Below are positions 26,701 to 34,149 of a stretch of 64,000 nucleotides of DNA, in pieces. The notes below the pieces were generated by a model, which was not told where the DNA came from, made no database searches, and saw nothing but the letters and a program-made list of their open reading frames with translations. The stretch's first letter is position 1, and each line of letters begins with the position of its first letter. Source of the DNA: Liolophura sinensis (taxonomy: Eukaryota; Mollusca; Polyplacophora; Chitonida; Chitonidae); NCBI RefSeq assembly GCF_032854445.1, contig NC_088295.1, forward strand, positions 37,311,385 to 37,375,384, written 5' to 3'. The position numbers and the translations under genes were made by a program.

Positions 26701-28795
26701 TATTTTATTGGTGTTTTACCATACTCAAGAATATTTCACTTATATGACGGCCGCCATCATTATGGTCGGCGGAAACCGGGCACAGCTCGGGGGAAAGCCA
26801 CGACCATCTGCAGGTTGCTGGCAGACCTTCCCATGTACGGCTGGAGAGGAAGCCAGCATGAGCTGGACTTGAACTCACAGCGACCGCTTTGGTGAGAGGC
26901 TTCTGGGTCATTACGCGAGATGGAAAATACACAAATTCCGTATCAAGGTATGGATTGAACTCACACCTCCACATGTGCCTTTAGGTTACTTAGGGATGTC
27001 ACTAGCAGTCTTATTCACTGAGCTTAACAGCCCACTCCGTATCATCAAAAAACTCTAAATCTTCAACTTTTTCCGCCTCTAAAGCACTATTTTCATTGGA
27101 ACTTGTGCGTCCAATAATAATGAAAATGATTCCAAGCAAAATTTATTTGTCGCTAAAGATGCAAGATTCATAAAACTCTGCACATTATTTCTCTATACCC
27201 CATAATTCTCTCAGAATGTTTCAGATTATTTGTTGCAGTGGTTGCTGAAAAGGTTGGAGAAATAGGGTATATGGCTTATCATGAGTAAACACATTGTAAT
27301 ACTGAGGAGATGAAAACATATCAACATGAATTTTGATGATTTCATTTACCCGCTTTCCATAAAAAAATGAACACTTAAGTTTTTATATTCTCAAACAAAG
27401 GAAAAATGGCTTCTGGATATCAAAGAACAGAATCTGATTCTGCCATCCTGGGTTTCTTAATCTGTTTCTTAATCTCTGTGCTATCAACTATAAACTCAAT
27501 TTCTTACACGCCTATACATCATTTGTGTGACTGTGCTTACAGTTCTCAAAAACTAAATTTAATTCAGGACATTTTTGATTTACCACATAGGACTTTGGAA
27601 AGTCAAGAACACTTAAAATGCCAGAAGACAACTTTACCATGGAGCATACAGAGTGATGCTAGTGGCGGCTGATCCTGAACACAGACTTCCTGGGGCAGAT
27701 GATACAGACTTGAGGTAGAGACTGAGGATAGCACCACACCCATGTCAATGGCAAACACCTCAAAGTTGTCTCCCCTTACATCTACTATACGCGCTCGGTA
27801 GAAATAAGACTCTGTAGTCGACCTTTCTGGGCGTTTCCTGACCATAACATGATCACCAATGTCGGGTGATGTCACAAGAGTTACACTTTCCGATAAGCTG
27901 ATCATTTTGTTATGTAAGTCCTGCATGGTCTTCACATATTGATTCATTTCACCCACGTGTGCCCAGAAGATGTGTCCTCCAACAACTTGCAGAACGTGAA
28001 TTTCGCTTTCCTCTAGCACATCAGAACTGAAATCAATCAGATTCAGCCAAGCTAAGTTATCTCCTATCAAAGCTTCTCCAATATTAACATCCTCATCTGG
28101 ATCACTTGTATCATACAGTATACAGCTATAGATCGTGTCAGCTAATGACATCCTATGTGAAAACAGTTTACAAGAATGTCTGTCAGCCTGTTCGTTGATC
28201 AAATTGATGACACTGGTATTTAAGGTTTTGCGTCTTATTTGAGCAAACAGGGTCTTGCCTTGGGTGTACGTGCGGAGTCTCTTAAACATAGCTGATGGAA
28301 ATTGATAAATTTGTGGGAGAGAAGGATCGAGAAAAGCCATAAGGCGCCGAATAACAGGCTCGGTGATTAAGGCATACTGCTGACAAATAGGCAGCTGTGA
28401 GAGATGCCAGAAGAGCTTTAGCGAAGTCTGGCAAAGCAACAGGGACAGTGTTCGGCAGTGAAAACTCCCATTCTTGTCAGACTTATCCGTAGGTAAAATG
28501 AAGTCATCCAGGAGTTCAAGAAGTACAGGAAGGACGTTCTGTTCAATGGCAGCAAAACGAACAATCTGATGCGAGTCTTGCTCAAACATCTGATTCAGAA
28601 ATGAGAGCGCTGCAAGCTTTGATTCTGGTGGGATGGATGCCTCAGATATCTTTAGGAGGTATGTGGTGATGTTTACAGCCTGATGTTTAGAGCATACCAC
28701 TGGGAAATTTTGGTCTGTGCTCCTTAACATTATATCTCCAGACTCCTCACTGTCTATGTCATCCCACATGGCTGCTGTCACACCATAAGTAAGCC
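5674..28795 (-). CDS. Multi-domain gene: armadillo repeats, Tudor, armadillo repeats, UBA-like, Schlafen-type AlbA_2, coiled coil (5' end not found)
   Basis: Thirteen exons on the minus strand were joined by hand: 28795-27638, 26477-26391, 24505-24338, 22602-22471, 21503-21299, 20859-20739, 19626-19523, 18517-18372, 18027-17931, 8456-8352, 7838-7605, 6404-6307 and 5787-5674. Nearly all have clear AG and GT borders and matching phases, giving about 920 residues. Domain order is armadillo-like helices, an extended Tudor domain, further armadillo repeats, an Arg/Ser-rich segment, a UBA-like domain, an AlbA_2 (Schlafen) domain and a Lys/Glu-rich coiled coil before the stop. Tudor domains bind methylated arginine, and many Tudor proteins act in germline granules and the piRNA pathway. 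AlbA_2 domains of Schlafen-like proteins act on RNA. A role in small-RNA or germline RNA metabolism is therefore an inference. One junction (19523 to 18517) has mismatched phase, so a small exon may be missing or the donor misplaced. The first exon upstream of 28795 was not found. A split into two genes across the 9.5-kb intron cannot be excluded, although the phase is continuous there. Confidence 0.75.
6307..6404 (-). CDS. Exon of the Tudor/AlbA gene: end of the AlbA_2 domain
   Basis: It is bordered by acceptor CTTGTCAG and donor CAG/GTAAGT, entering in phase 1 and leaving in phase 0. The peptide reads GEILLKCSPGTVYTLRNG, then MLYYRLGPKTVHLN. This is the usual last part of a Schlafen AlbA fold, where a strand with Tyr/Arg-x-Gly-x-x-Thr follows a variable loop. 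Confidence 0.8.
6500..6676 (-). mobile_element. SINE family 1 copy (reverse orientation)
   Basis: It begins with the reverse complement of the family's AATAAATAAA-type tail and the GTGTTTTACGC block. It continues through GAATATTTCACTTATA, GCATTATGG, a GGGGGAAACC-like segment and the CCTTCCCA...GGAGAGGAAGCC block. The tRNA-like head is missing. It abuts the candidate MITE that follows. Confidence 0.75.
6678..7346. mobile_element. Candidate MITE with imperfect terminal inverted repeats
   Basis: The left end GGCCTGTTTCACAAAAAGTC is an imperfect inverted match to the right end, which reads GACTTTTGTGAAACAGGCC-like as AGTTTTGCGAAATGGGCC. Subterminal GGCTAAGCTT-type segments occur in inverted order on both sides (near 6703 and 7200-7240). 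There is no open reading frame. Borders and target duplication were not resolved, so this is a structural call only. Confidence 0.5.
7605..7838 (-). CDS. Exon of the Tudor/AlbA gene: core of the Schlafen-type AlbA_2 domain
   Basis: The acceptor TTGTTGTAG and donor G/GTGAGT flank 234 bases in phase 1-1. With the preceding exon it forms FLNCGRDGRIVFGVRPDG, then RVHGV. This is the hallmark AlbA_2 pattern of a hydrophobic helix, Asn, Gly-rich turn, I-x-F-G-V and a D-G-x-V-x-G strand. DQFRLGVDRMMVDKLTPLV and EIVYCPVV follow, as in Schlafen and Schlafen-like proteins. The assignment is strong at motif level. Whether it is an active nuclease is not shown. Confidence 0.85.
8352..8456 (-). CDS. Exon of the Tudor/AlbA gene: start of the AlbA_2 domain
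   Basis: The acceptor ACTCACCAG and donor G/GTCAGT flank 105 bases in phase 1-1. The peptide is DYEQDAENELQTS, then the helix IISQIVCGFLNCG. The EQDAENELQ segment aligns in position with the E-x(n)-E-F-K motif that begins Schlafen AlbA domains, with Gln where Lys is usual. The helix before FLN is the expected one. The exon joins exon 18027-17931 in phase across 9.5 kb, the split codon becoming ATG. Confidence 0.75.
9200..9290 (+). mobile_element. SINE family 1 tail fragment
   Basis: The 3' part of the family is seen: GGCCGCTGTCTTGTAAGTGA, then ATATTCTTG, then GTGTAAAACATCAATCAAAT and the ATAAATAAAT tail. The head is absent or unrecognisable. It lies in the large intron. Confidence 0.65.
9985..11920 (-). 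pseudogene. Decayed BEL/Pao retrotransposon pol (RT/RNase H to integrase C-terminus)
   Basis: On the minus strand, 11915-11523 contains LGLGFAAPVISVVKHILQ and FWTDSKVVLGCI, typical of the Pao protease/RT-to-RNase H region. Between 10640 and 10330 it reads PSASHMGG, then IRSVRNILATIM, then ELLRTLMFEVDAIINSRPLT, which is diagnostic for BEL/Pao integrase. From 10289 to 9987 it reads RWRKEYL, QKWNIPRHNIQIGDVILVK and W.LAQITEVYP, the integrase C-terminal (DUF5641-like) end. Stops and frame changes break it. No LTRs were recognised. It sits in the host gene's large intron in the same orientation. Confidence 0.85.
12000..14770. other. Intronic AT-rich DNA without recognised genes
   Basis: It lies inside the 9.5-kb intron. 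A SINE family 1 tail (ATATAAGTGCAATATTCTTG, then GTGTGAAACACCAATCAA) is visible near 12455-12512. Otherwise only short open frames without domain features were seen. Confidence 0.5.
14780..15412. repeat. 71-bp tandem repeat, about nine copies
   Basis: Units start with TTAGTGTCTCTCCATAAAGC, pass through ATGCCAGACACAATTCTACT, and end CTGTTTACAGCATTACTTTG, then CTACTTAACAG. Starts fall near 14783, 14853, 14923 and then about every 70-71 bases. Copies differ by a few substitutions (for example TGACTCTTAATAAAGCATAC in two units), and one is shortened near 15300. It lies within the host gene's large intron. Confidence 0.95.
16090..16500 (+). pseudogene. C-terminal fragment of a Crypton-like tyrosine recombinase
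   Basis: The plus-strand frame around 16265-16470 reads HSLRPATTTVLADAGVSVMD, then VISVTSQRNESSIRSYVTK, then KRREISNIV. This matches the C-terminal half of eukaryotic tyrosine recombinases of the Crypton/DUF3504 type: a His-x-x-Arg box, an A-G-x-x-x-x-x-x-x-x-T-G-H-x-x block (here the GH is replaced by SQ) and the serine-tyrosine of the catalytic site in RSY. Upstream sequence is frameshifted. It is an old fragment within the host intron, on the opposite strand. Confidence 0.65.
17533..17638. repeat. Near-perfect long hairpin (about 45-bp arms)
   Basis: The left arm runs from AATAATGTTCGCATCAGGGT to GGTAGTTTTACATCA. The right arm is its reverse complement with about two mismatches, running from TGATGTAAAACTACTGTTAG to GATGCGAACATTATT. 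The short spacer contains ATACATTAC. No coding content was seen. It may be a foldback element or the core of a MITE. Confidence 0.9.
17650..17775. repeat. 33-34-bp tandem repeat, about 3.5 copies
   Basis: The unit CATGTACAAGTATGTTTACT followed by ATACCTGACTGTA is repeated starting near 17664, 17697 and 17730 with a partial last copy. It directly follows the long hairpin. A minus-strand open frame across it (17883-17632) is a by-product of the array. Confidence 0.85.
17931..18027 (-). CDS. Exon of the Tudor/AlbA gene: second half of the UBA-like domain
   Basis: The acceptor TTGACCAG and donor A/GTAAGT flank 97 bases entering in phase 0 and leaving in phase 1. The peptide DDDLDKASEWVLENVEWLTQ is the third UBA helix, with the typical A-x-x-W-[VLI]-x-x-[NH] pattern, followed by a Ser/Asp-rich linker. 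Confidence 0.8.
18372..18517 (-). CDS. Exon of the Tudor/AlbA gene: first half of the UBA-like domain
   Basis: The acceptor GCTGCAG and donor GGG/GTAAGG flank 146 bases entering in phase 1 and leaving in phase 0. After a linker, the peptide reads EKLAVIMSLGTTQDQARLAL, then QAG, the usual first two helices of a UBA domain with M-S-L-G in place of the common M-G-F or M-G-Y. Such domains bind ubiquitin. Its entering phase does not match the exon proposed upstream. Confidence 0.75.
18741..18910 (-). mobile_element. SINE family 1 fragment (reverse)
   Basis: It starts with the reverse tail and TTTATTTAATTGACTGG, then GTTTTACGCC, then CAAGAATAGTTCACCTATAT and GACGGAGGCGAGCATTTTAT. It then becomes diverged. 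It lies in an intron. Confidence 0.65.
19135..19368 (-). mobile_element. SINE family 1 copy, nearly full length (reverse)
   Basis: It reads GATTGGTGTTTTACACC, then AAGAATATTTCACTTGTAC, GGCAGCCGGCATTATGG, GGAGGAAAACGGGCAAAGCC, CGGGGGAAAACTGCAACCGT, CCTTCCCACGTATCC and CATGAGCTGGACTTGAACTC, ending GCATTGGTGAGAGGCTCCTG. The last part, reversed, corresponds to a tRNA-like head. It lies in an intron. Confidence 0.85.
19523..19626 (-). CDS. Exon of the Tudor/AlbA gene: acidic linker
   Basis: The acceptor ATTTTCAG precedes RTSESDDETPSDLFLETK, then SLEQRRRLYQFTT. The proposed donor TG/GTATCT leaves in phase 2, but the next exon needs phase 1. A weaker donor G/GTCTTT at about 19508 would restore phase. 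Alternatively a short exon between 19520 and 18520 was missed. Entry in phase 0 fits the exon before it. Confidence 0.55.
20739..20859 (-). CDS. Exon of the Tudor/AlbA gene: Arg/Ser-rich segment
   Basis: The acceptor CGTTTACAG and donor CGG/GTAAGA flank 121 bases. Translation gives RSRSRSLSRGDTRSSLRRSQ, then SVETSVRYHEVQL. Arg-Ser and Arg-Gly steps such as these are common phosphorylation or methylation substrates, but that is inference. The donor lies in a 19-bp tandem duplication, so a second identical donor sits 19 bases downstream (see findings). Confidence 0.75.
21226..21273. repeat. Poly-A tract
   Basis: A run of A with few interruptions lies just downstream, in the minus-strand sense, of exon 21503-21299. 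It is low-complexity intronic sequence. Confidence 0.9.
21299..21503 (-). CDS. Exon of the Tudor/AlbA gene: armadillo-like repeat
   Basis: The acceptor ATCTTGACAG and donor GT/GTATGG flank 205 bases entering in phase 1 and leaving in phase 2. The peptide GLTVVLRLLSSSPSQTVYQF, then VVRLLRIFLRDVPLN looks like two amphipathic helices of an armadillo unit. It is followed by a basic segment (RKDRMARIL, VKPLRRRSNP) leading into the Arg/Ser-rich exon. Confidence 0.75.
22471..22602 (-). CDS. Exon of the Tudor/AlbA gene: armadillo-like repeat
   Basis: The acceptor TTGTGTTGACAG and donor GATG/GTAAG flank 132 bases in phase 1-1. The peptide is DILVDCMTSNVDEVRQSQVE, then SCLVTLSTLLTLAKSYREIF. Helix-turn-helix hydrophobic spacing fits an armadillo or HEAT unit. 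Confidence 0.8.
22700..24300. other. Intron without recognised features
   Basis: AT-rich intronic DNA. A weak SINE family 1-like patch (CATTTCACTTATATCGTATA) is seen near 23836. Nothing else was supported. Confidence 0.5.
24338..24505 (-). CDS. Exon of the Tudor/AlbA gene: armadillo-like repeat
   Basis: The acceptor GTCTGCAG and donor ATGG/GTGAGA flank 168 bases in phase 1-1. The peptide GEIFAKTLSGVPLLCALLRY, then SVQAIQLLNNLACN has the classic armadillo pattern, including the A-x-x-x-L-x-N-L-A-x-N helix 3. Confidence 0.85.
24660..24800 (-). mobile_element. Diverged SINE family 1 fragment (reverse)
   Basis: TTGTTGTTTTACACCCCTCT, then CTTTTCACTCATACTTGTAC, GGCGGTCAGTTTTGGGGTTG and GCCCTGGGCAAACC follow the family's order with many changes. 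Confidence 0.45.
26391..26477 (-). CDS. Exon of the Tudor/AlbA gene: link from Tudor to armadillo repeats
   Basis: The acceptor CCTGTACAG and donor G/GTAAGT flank 87 bases in phase 1-1. The peptide GVQAPAKFPQLPQLAIASLV, then NLCRYSVPA completes the conserved end of the Tudor fold and begins the second armadillo block. Confidence 0.8.
26690..26915 (-). mobile_element. SINE family 1 copy, nearly full length (reverse)
   Basis: From the TTTATTTATTTTATTGGTG tail it continues GAATATTTCACTTATATGAC, GGCCGCCATCATTATGGTCG, ACCGGGCACAGCTCGGGGGA, CCACGACCATCTGCAGGTTG and CATGAGCTGGACTTGAACTC, to GGTGAGAGGCTTCTGGGTCA. It is intronic in the Tudor/AlbA gene. Confidence 0.9.
27638..28795 (-). CDS. Largest exon of the Tudor/AlbA gene: armadillo-like region plus extended Tudor domain
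   Basis: The acceptor ATGTTTACAG (phase 1) begins the exon, and CATG/GTAAAG ends it. The first ~250 residues are helical with armadillo/HEAT-like spacing (SKLAALSFLNQMFEQD, QNVLPVLLELLDD, TSLKLFWHLSQLP). The last ~120 residues form an extended Tudor domain: IHVLQVVGGHIFWAHVGEM, then IGDHVMVRK, YFYRARIVDVRGDNFEVFAI, DMG, LYHLP and QPPLASLCMLHG. This matches the OB-like half, the Tudor barrel with Y-x-R-A and D-x-G, and the closing P-P-x-A-x-x-C-x-L motif. One aromatic cage position seems substituted, since V.AIDMG replaces the usual F.DYG. An upstream exon is required but was not found. Confidence 0.85.
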
Positions 28796-29560
28796 CTGTA
28801 AACATCAGGTAATTTGTATAGAGTAGGACACATAGTAAAAGGCAAAATGAACACAACCATGATTACAAAGGTGGTCTGTAGCGAACGAGATGGTATCAGT
28901 GACCTCACTTCACAGACAAGGTTTAATGGTCTTTCATCTGACATATACAGTACATCACATTATCATTTTCTTTGATCATAACAAATACCATCCTCTTGAC
29001 TTCTGATGGAGGGACACTTCACACACAAATCGGTTTATCTAAGTTGTTCTGAAGTGTTCTGAGTAATTCAATGTGATCTCAGCTGGCTGTTTCAGAAACC
29101 CGATCAGATTTTTCTCAAAAAATTCTTGAAAATACCTTAATACTGCATACATGTATATGAACAAGGGGTTTGCCATGTTAACTAATAGTTCTAAATTTGA
29201 AGAAGTTTTGGAATGAGTGAATGAAACCTATTTAAGAGGGTAGCTCTGTCATATTGAACAATTTGCTCTTCCCAGAAGCAATCTATAACAATACATGAAG
29301 ATTAAACAAGTACTAACAGTATATACAATTCCATTTTTTAAAAGCATGAAAACAGTCAATAATACATAACTACATATATCGGCTTATATAAAATTTACTG
29401 GTTGAAATAATTTTTCAAATAACCAGACTTAAGAGCAGAAAATGATTAAGAAAAAGTTTTTTTGTCTTCAAATCCAGATAAATCTTGTTCTGCTTTAAAA
29501 TTCCAAGAACTCTGAACATTTTTGTGCACACAAAATCAGTATGATCTTGCCATGTAATTG
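28796..29560. other. Stretch upstream of the large Tudor exon, no assigned feature
   Basis: An acceptor-preceded open frame at about 28940-28870 on the minus strand could be part of an upstream exon, but its phase does not fit 28795. No promoter or start exon was identified. Confidence 0.35.
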
Positions 29561-31330
29561 TTTCATTGATGAAAACACCAAGCAAATTTTGTTACTAAGA
29601 CTTGTTCAGTTGAAGAGTCTTAATTTTTATATTTAAGGTACCATATTTACACTTCTGAGACGCCGTCAGTCAAGAACGTATTGACATAACTGGATAGTTG
29701 TGTCATCAGTTAAGTTCTCAGCATGAGAAGTACATGTATTAATATATTGTGGAAGGTAATTTGCATGATGAAACGTACTGGTTCCAATACTGAGCCTTGT
29801 GGAACACCTGTTTCTGTTGTTATCTCCCCTGCAGCCTTTCCTGCTACATTAACTACACAATTTCTGATCAGGAAACTTAAAGAATGTCTAAAGACTGTGT
29901 TATGAAACTTATACACTTTTAACTTATCTAGTAGGATTAAGTACATGTAGTTTACCATATCAAAGCTTTTTTGAAATCAAGCATAAGAGATCCAGCTATA
30001 TTTCCATTATAAATTGATCTACACCAACATTCAGCAATTTTGATTAAAGCAGTTTCACAGGAATGTGACTCATGAAACCCAGATTGATTCTTGTCTAATA
30101 TCAGAAATGTTTCCAGGTACACACAGAGAGTTTTGCACATGCCTTTCCATTAGTTTGGATAATAATGGAAGTATTGATATGGGCCAATAATGTTTGATGA
30201 ATGATTTACTTCCTCCTTTGTGGAGAGGTATGAGCTATTTTCCAAAACACCGGGATAGGTATTACTGAAGCCAATGATTTTGTGATGACTGGTGCAGAAT
30301 ATCTTAAAAATTTAGCATTTATACAGTCAAGACCACAGGCTTTTGACTCATCTAATGCACATAATTAGGAATAGATGAAGTATAATATTCTTGTACTTTT
30401 TCACTGATAACACATTTTAATTTACTAAGGTTTGACTTTACTCTGGAAAATCTTGATTGTGAAATACTTCTGGTACAATTTTCAAAGAAGTTCTTAAATA
30501 AATTGGGAATCTGTTCAAAAGCATCACTAACATCATTTTCAACAGTTATAATTTGATTAGGAATGGAGTGGTTTGGATTTATTTTCTGCAGTACATTCAA
30601 AATATCATTAGGATTTTTTTCATTACTCTTCTTATTTATTTCTGAATTTAACACATTCTTTTTCACCGAAAAAATGTTGCTGTTAACTGTGCTATTCCAG
30701 TATTTGCAGCTTTTCTCATTATTTTTTTTAGCCAAATCACGTTCATACACAACTGATGTTATCTCTTCAGTTATCCATAAGGTTTTGAAATATGCTTAAC
30801 ACAGCAATGTTTTAAAGGGCCCTATATATTGAGAATATTCTGAAAATAACTTATCCATCCTTCATTTGCAATATTTGGATCTTCCATTTGTTCAAAAGTA
30901 CTCAGAGGTGAATAAATTAAGTTTGAAATGAAGGTACTTTTGTCAAAATGTTTACAGTCTCTATACTGAATAGTGGTGTGCTCGTGTTTTTTTGCAATAA
31001 TTTCAAATTTTATTTCCATGTAAATACATACTGGAAAATGATCACTGTGGAACACTCACAGAAAGTACTTTGTCAGTTGATGTCTATGTTAATATCACCT
31101 CACATTATAATATCCTTGTTTTCTGAATAAACTTTTTCCATGATGTTTTCAAACTCATTCACCCATTGATTAGGGGAGTTTGGAGGTCCATAAACAATGT
31201 ATTCAAGAAAGGATTTTGACTTATGAGGCTTATATCAAACAAAATAATTTCTAAAAAATCATTTTGAAGATCATGGAGTTGTGTGTATGGCAAAATATGT
31301 GAAATATATACCATAATCCTGTCTCCTTTT
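29560..31330 (-). pseudogene. Decayed non-LTR retrotransposon (LINE, CR1/L2/jockey-like RT) with endonuclease part
   Basis: On the minus strand, 31330-30830 has endonuclease-like features: an HSDHFPV motif, preceded by GDINID-like sequence near 31090. The block 30750-30352 is a Lys/Asn-rich linker with NDILNVLQKINPNHS. From 30140 it reads QSGFHESHSCETALIKI, then GSLMLDFKKA, the usual RT fingers motif. From 29900 it reads VYKFHN, then the thumb-side GVPQGSVL motif. Stops and frameshifts interrupt it, the catalytic DD box is not intact, and it lies upstream of the Tudor gene's known exons. Confidence 0.85.
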
Positions 31331-31534
31331 TTCGATTGTCTGTATAGAGTGGTTTGGATTTATTTTCCGCTGCTCTGCTCCATAGCTATGTGTATTTATT
31401 AAAGAATCTGACAAGCTTTCATTTTAAAAAGTTTCAGTCAGCCCTAGTATACCTACCTCCTTACCTGGTATGTGTAACTAAAGTCAAAAGTCTTTCAGTC
31501 AAAACCCCCCCCAAAAGTCCAAATTTATTACGTA

Positions 31535-31595
31535 TACATGTATGTATGTATGTATGTATGTATGTATGTATGTATGTATGTATGTATGTATGTAT
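31535..31595. repeat. (GTAT)n microsatellite
   Basis: About 13 repeats of the tetranucleotide GTAT form a pure run between 31541 and 31594, immediately before a SINE family 2 end (TTGAGGTTTTACTTAATAAT). Confidence 0.98.
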
Positions 31596-31599
31596 GCTT

Positions 31600-31870
31600 G
31601 AGGTTTTACTTAATAATTTTTTAGTCATATGACAATGAGGAGTCAATAGGTGTTCATATACTGTGTCTTCTTGTGGCAGGGTGAGTCCATGCCACCAAAA
31701 TGATGCCGCCACTCAAGCATCCTGCCAAAGACCCCAGACATGACACCCCACCCAGTCACATTATGCTGACACTGGGCCAATCAGTCCTGTTTCCTTGCTC
31801 TACCCTCTCCGTGCCGATCACCGAGTGGGGCAGTAAGTACGATTTTTACAAGTCTTTGGTATGACCTGAC
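31600..31870 (-). mobile_element. SINE family 2-like element (reverse)
   Basis: The sequence GGTTTTACTTAATAATTTTT, then AGTCATATGACAATGAGGAG, TTCTTGTGGCAGGGTGAGTC, GCCGCCACTCAAGCATCCTG and CCAGTCACATTATGCTGACA is laid out like the reverse complement of family 2 copies at 46720 and 39705. Head borders are unclear. Confidence 0.65.
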
Positions 31871-32856
31871 GCAAGTTAGAAAATTTATAATGTACATGTG
31901 ACGATATAGTGCTGGCCACACTATATATTGAGTGCTGGCCGCATTGGCTGCATTGTCCGCTAGTTGCATTTTCCGTTGTGACGGCTCCTGCCTCGAGATG
32001 CAACCTTGGTTTTAATTTTTAACAAGGTGCCTTTTACCGCCAATTCCACCACCTGCCCATCAGAGGCTAGATTAGGCCCTGCATTATTCATCTGCTCTTG
32101 TTTCTAATTAGTTGTCTTATTTTTGTCCATTCATATCTGCTAACCCACAAGAATACCTTGGCACATGTTTTGATTAAAAATAGCACACATTATGGTAGAA
32201 GGCATTTTGGCTAGTTTTGATCTACATGTTTTGTTAGTCCCTGAGCCCCTTTTCAGATGTTCATTCTATTCTATTCTAAATGATACCAGCGATGTTTTAT
32301 GAGAGAAATAAACTATGAAGTATAATTTGGAATGGGTTTGAGACTGTTTATCTGGCTGAAAGGTATTACTTAACCAGCGACAACAAAGACAAAGATCAGG
32401 TGGTCGGGTACAGGTAAAGCCTTTGCGATCTGGCCTCAGATGCAGGTGGGGCTGGATCAGGTAGGTTTGATCAGCTAGGTAGTTGAAAGCTGTTGTTGTT
32501 GTACACTTGCGTCGCCCCAAAATAGAAACTGTGAAACTGAAAGTGTCCTAATACTCACAAGAATGTCCACTTATGTGTCCTCGTTAACTGAAAAAGTGAA
32601 CTGATGCGTAATCACCACAGTTCAATCATTGCATACGTAAGAATATTGAAATCATCCTCAGGAATTCACCCTTCCTTTTCTACAATACCTTGCAGTTTCT
32701 TTTTCGGGCGCTTTTCATGACATAAGAGAGGGAGAGTTACATCGTGAAGGGGAATAATCCTTATAGATCAAGACGACGTATCGTTGCACAGCATGAATTA
32801 TAATGCAGGCCTATTAGGTGTGTCCTGATAAATCGTTAATATCCCAGAAATTCAGT

Positions 32857-33197
32857 CAGTTATAGTCTATTTCTTGTAGCGAGTCGCCTGTATTCAATCA
32901 GTCATACTTGCTACCCAAATAGTCTCTAGTCAGTGACACGTAACAACATTAGCTATACACGTGGGTAGCCTATGTTGGATCTTCATGTTCTTGCACGGAA
33001 AATCAAGTTAGAACACTTTGTCTAATTCATAACGTTAAAGTTCATAAGCTCGGTTTCGACGGCAAGAACCCGTTGACTCGCGTGACGTCAGAATTATTTA
33101 AAAACTAGTGGCATGCTAGATTTTGGGCCAAGTTCAACATATTTTGACGGAGGGCGACACCACTTACCTAAACTGTTATCGACTCTATTTGAAATAG
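32857..33197 (+). repeat. Dispersed ~340-bp repeat, copy A
   Basis: It matches the reverse complement of 46110-46460 over most of its length. Shared blocks include GTTAGAACACTTT, TCTAATTCATAA, TAAGCTCGGTTTCGACGG, AAGAACC, GTGACGTCA, AGTGGCATGCT and GACGGAGG.GCGACACCA. No open frame was seen. The copies differ by many substitutions and small indels. Confidence 0.85.
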
Positions 33198-33589
33198 CTT
33201 GCACGTTTTAATGTAATATAACATTAATAAATGAATTTTATTTTATCTCTTGTAGCATAGATTTACAGACGGATGTTAAGAAATTAAAGCGATGTAGTCT
33301 CTTTTGATGTTGTTCTCAAAATGGTTCGTAGAAAATACAATTAGGCTACCTACATTAGGACATCCAGGTACTTGACCTCAACTACTTTAGACAATAAAAG
33401 ACCACTCATGTGATAGTTAACACATAATTTATCTTAACATCATATTTAGTTTTCATTTATCGCATTGCATAAACCACTTAATAAAGCTGTGTATGTCGAC
33501 TTAAAGTTAGTTCCAATAATCAATATCTTGTATCGGCTTTAATAAATCTGGTTGTGGTCAGTTATATACGAATATTAAAGGGACGCAGC

Positions 33590-33720
33590 TATATAGATCA
33601 TATACAAATATTACAAAAAGAAATCTGCTCAAAATGGAATCACTGGGTACTCCTAATAGAACAATTGTCCATTTTGAATAATTACCATTTACAGCCTTAA
33701 AGTATATCCGGTATAATCTG
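33590..33720 (-). pseudogene. LINE reverse transcriptase scrap
   Basis: The minus frame reads FKAVNGNYSKWTIVLLGVPS, then DSILSRFLFVIFVYDLYS. This corresponds to the S-x-x-x-x-x-x-x-G-V-P-Q-G-S-I-L-G-P-L-L-F-x-I-x-I-N-D-L block of RTs with several replaced residues. It is a very short relic. Confidence 0.6.
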
Positions 33721-33929
33721 GCAAGATCATTGAAGGCAGCAATACTAGTATTCATTTTGACAGATCTGCACTGTTCGCCACGCAATAGTGGAGCAACAGT
33801 AAAAGAAATTAATCGGTTAATTTTAACAGAAACTCTAGAATGTGATCTGTTATCACAGCATTCAATAATACTGTGTTTTATTCAACATAAAATCGTGTTC
33901 CTATAGCTTTCTGGCTGGCGAAAACTTGA

Positions 33930-34095
33930 TTAAGCTTTATGATACGTTTCTGTCGACTGGAAATTGAATAAGCACTTGTATGGCCTTTCCGTGAGAAATT
34001 TTGTGGATCTGGATCTATTATGTATGCTGCATAGCAAGTGTTAGAAATGCGAACCTAGGTGTTCCACAAGGAGTGTTCCAGATATTCAAACCGTT
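33930..34095 (+). pseudogene. Second RT scrap, plus strand
   Basis: Near 34045-34090 the plus strand reads VRNANLGVPQG, followed by FQIFKPFTM-like sequence. This is the GVPQG motif of non-LTR RTs. The upstream part is degraded. Confidence 0.4.
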
Positions 34096-34149
34096 TACCA
34101 TGCTATATTACATAAGCTGTCGATGATATGTAGGCTATCTCAGTAGCGC

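Noticed and set aside
28870-28944. Possible upstream exon of the Tudor gene
   Set aside because: An acceptor-like AG precedes an open frame, but its best donor is weak (GTAATC) and in the wrong phase for the exon at 28795.
32266-32520. 84-codon minus-strand frame starting MGRRKCTTTTAF
   Set aside because: It was considered as a first exon of the Tudor gene, but no donor with suitable phase to 28795 and no domain support were found.
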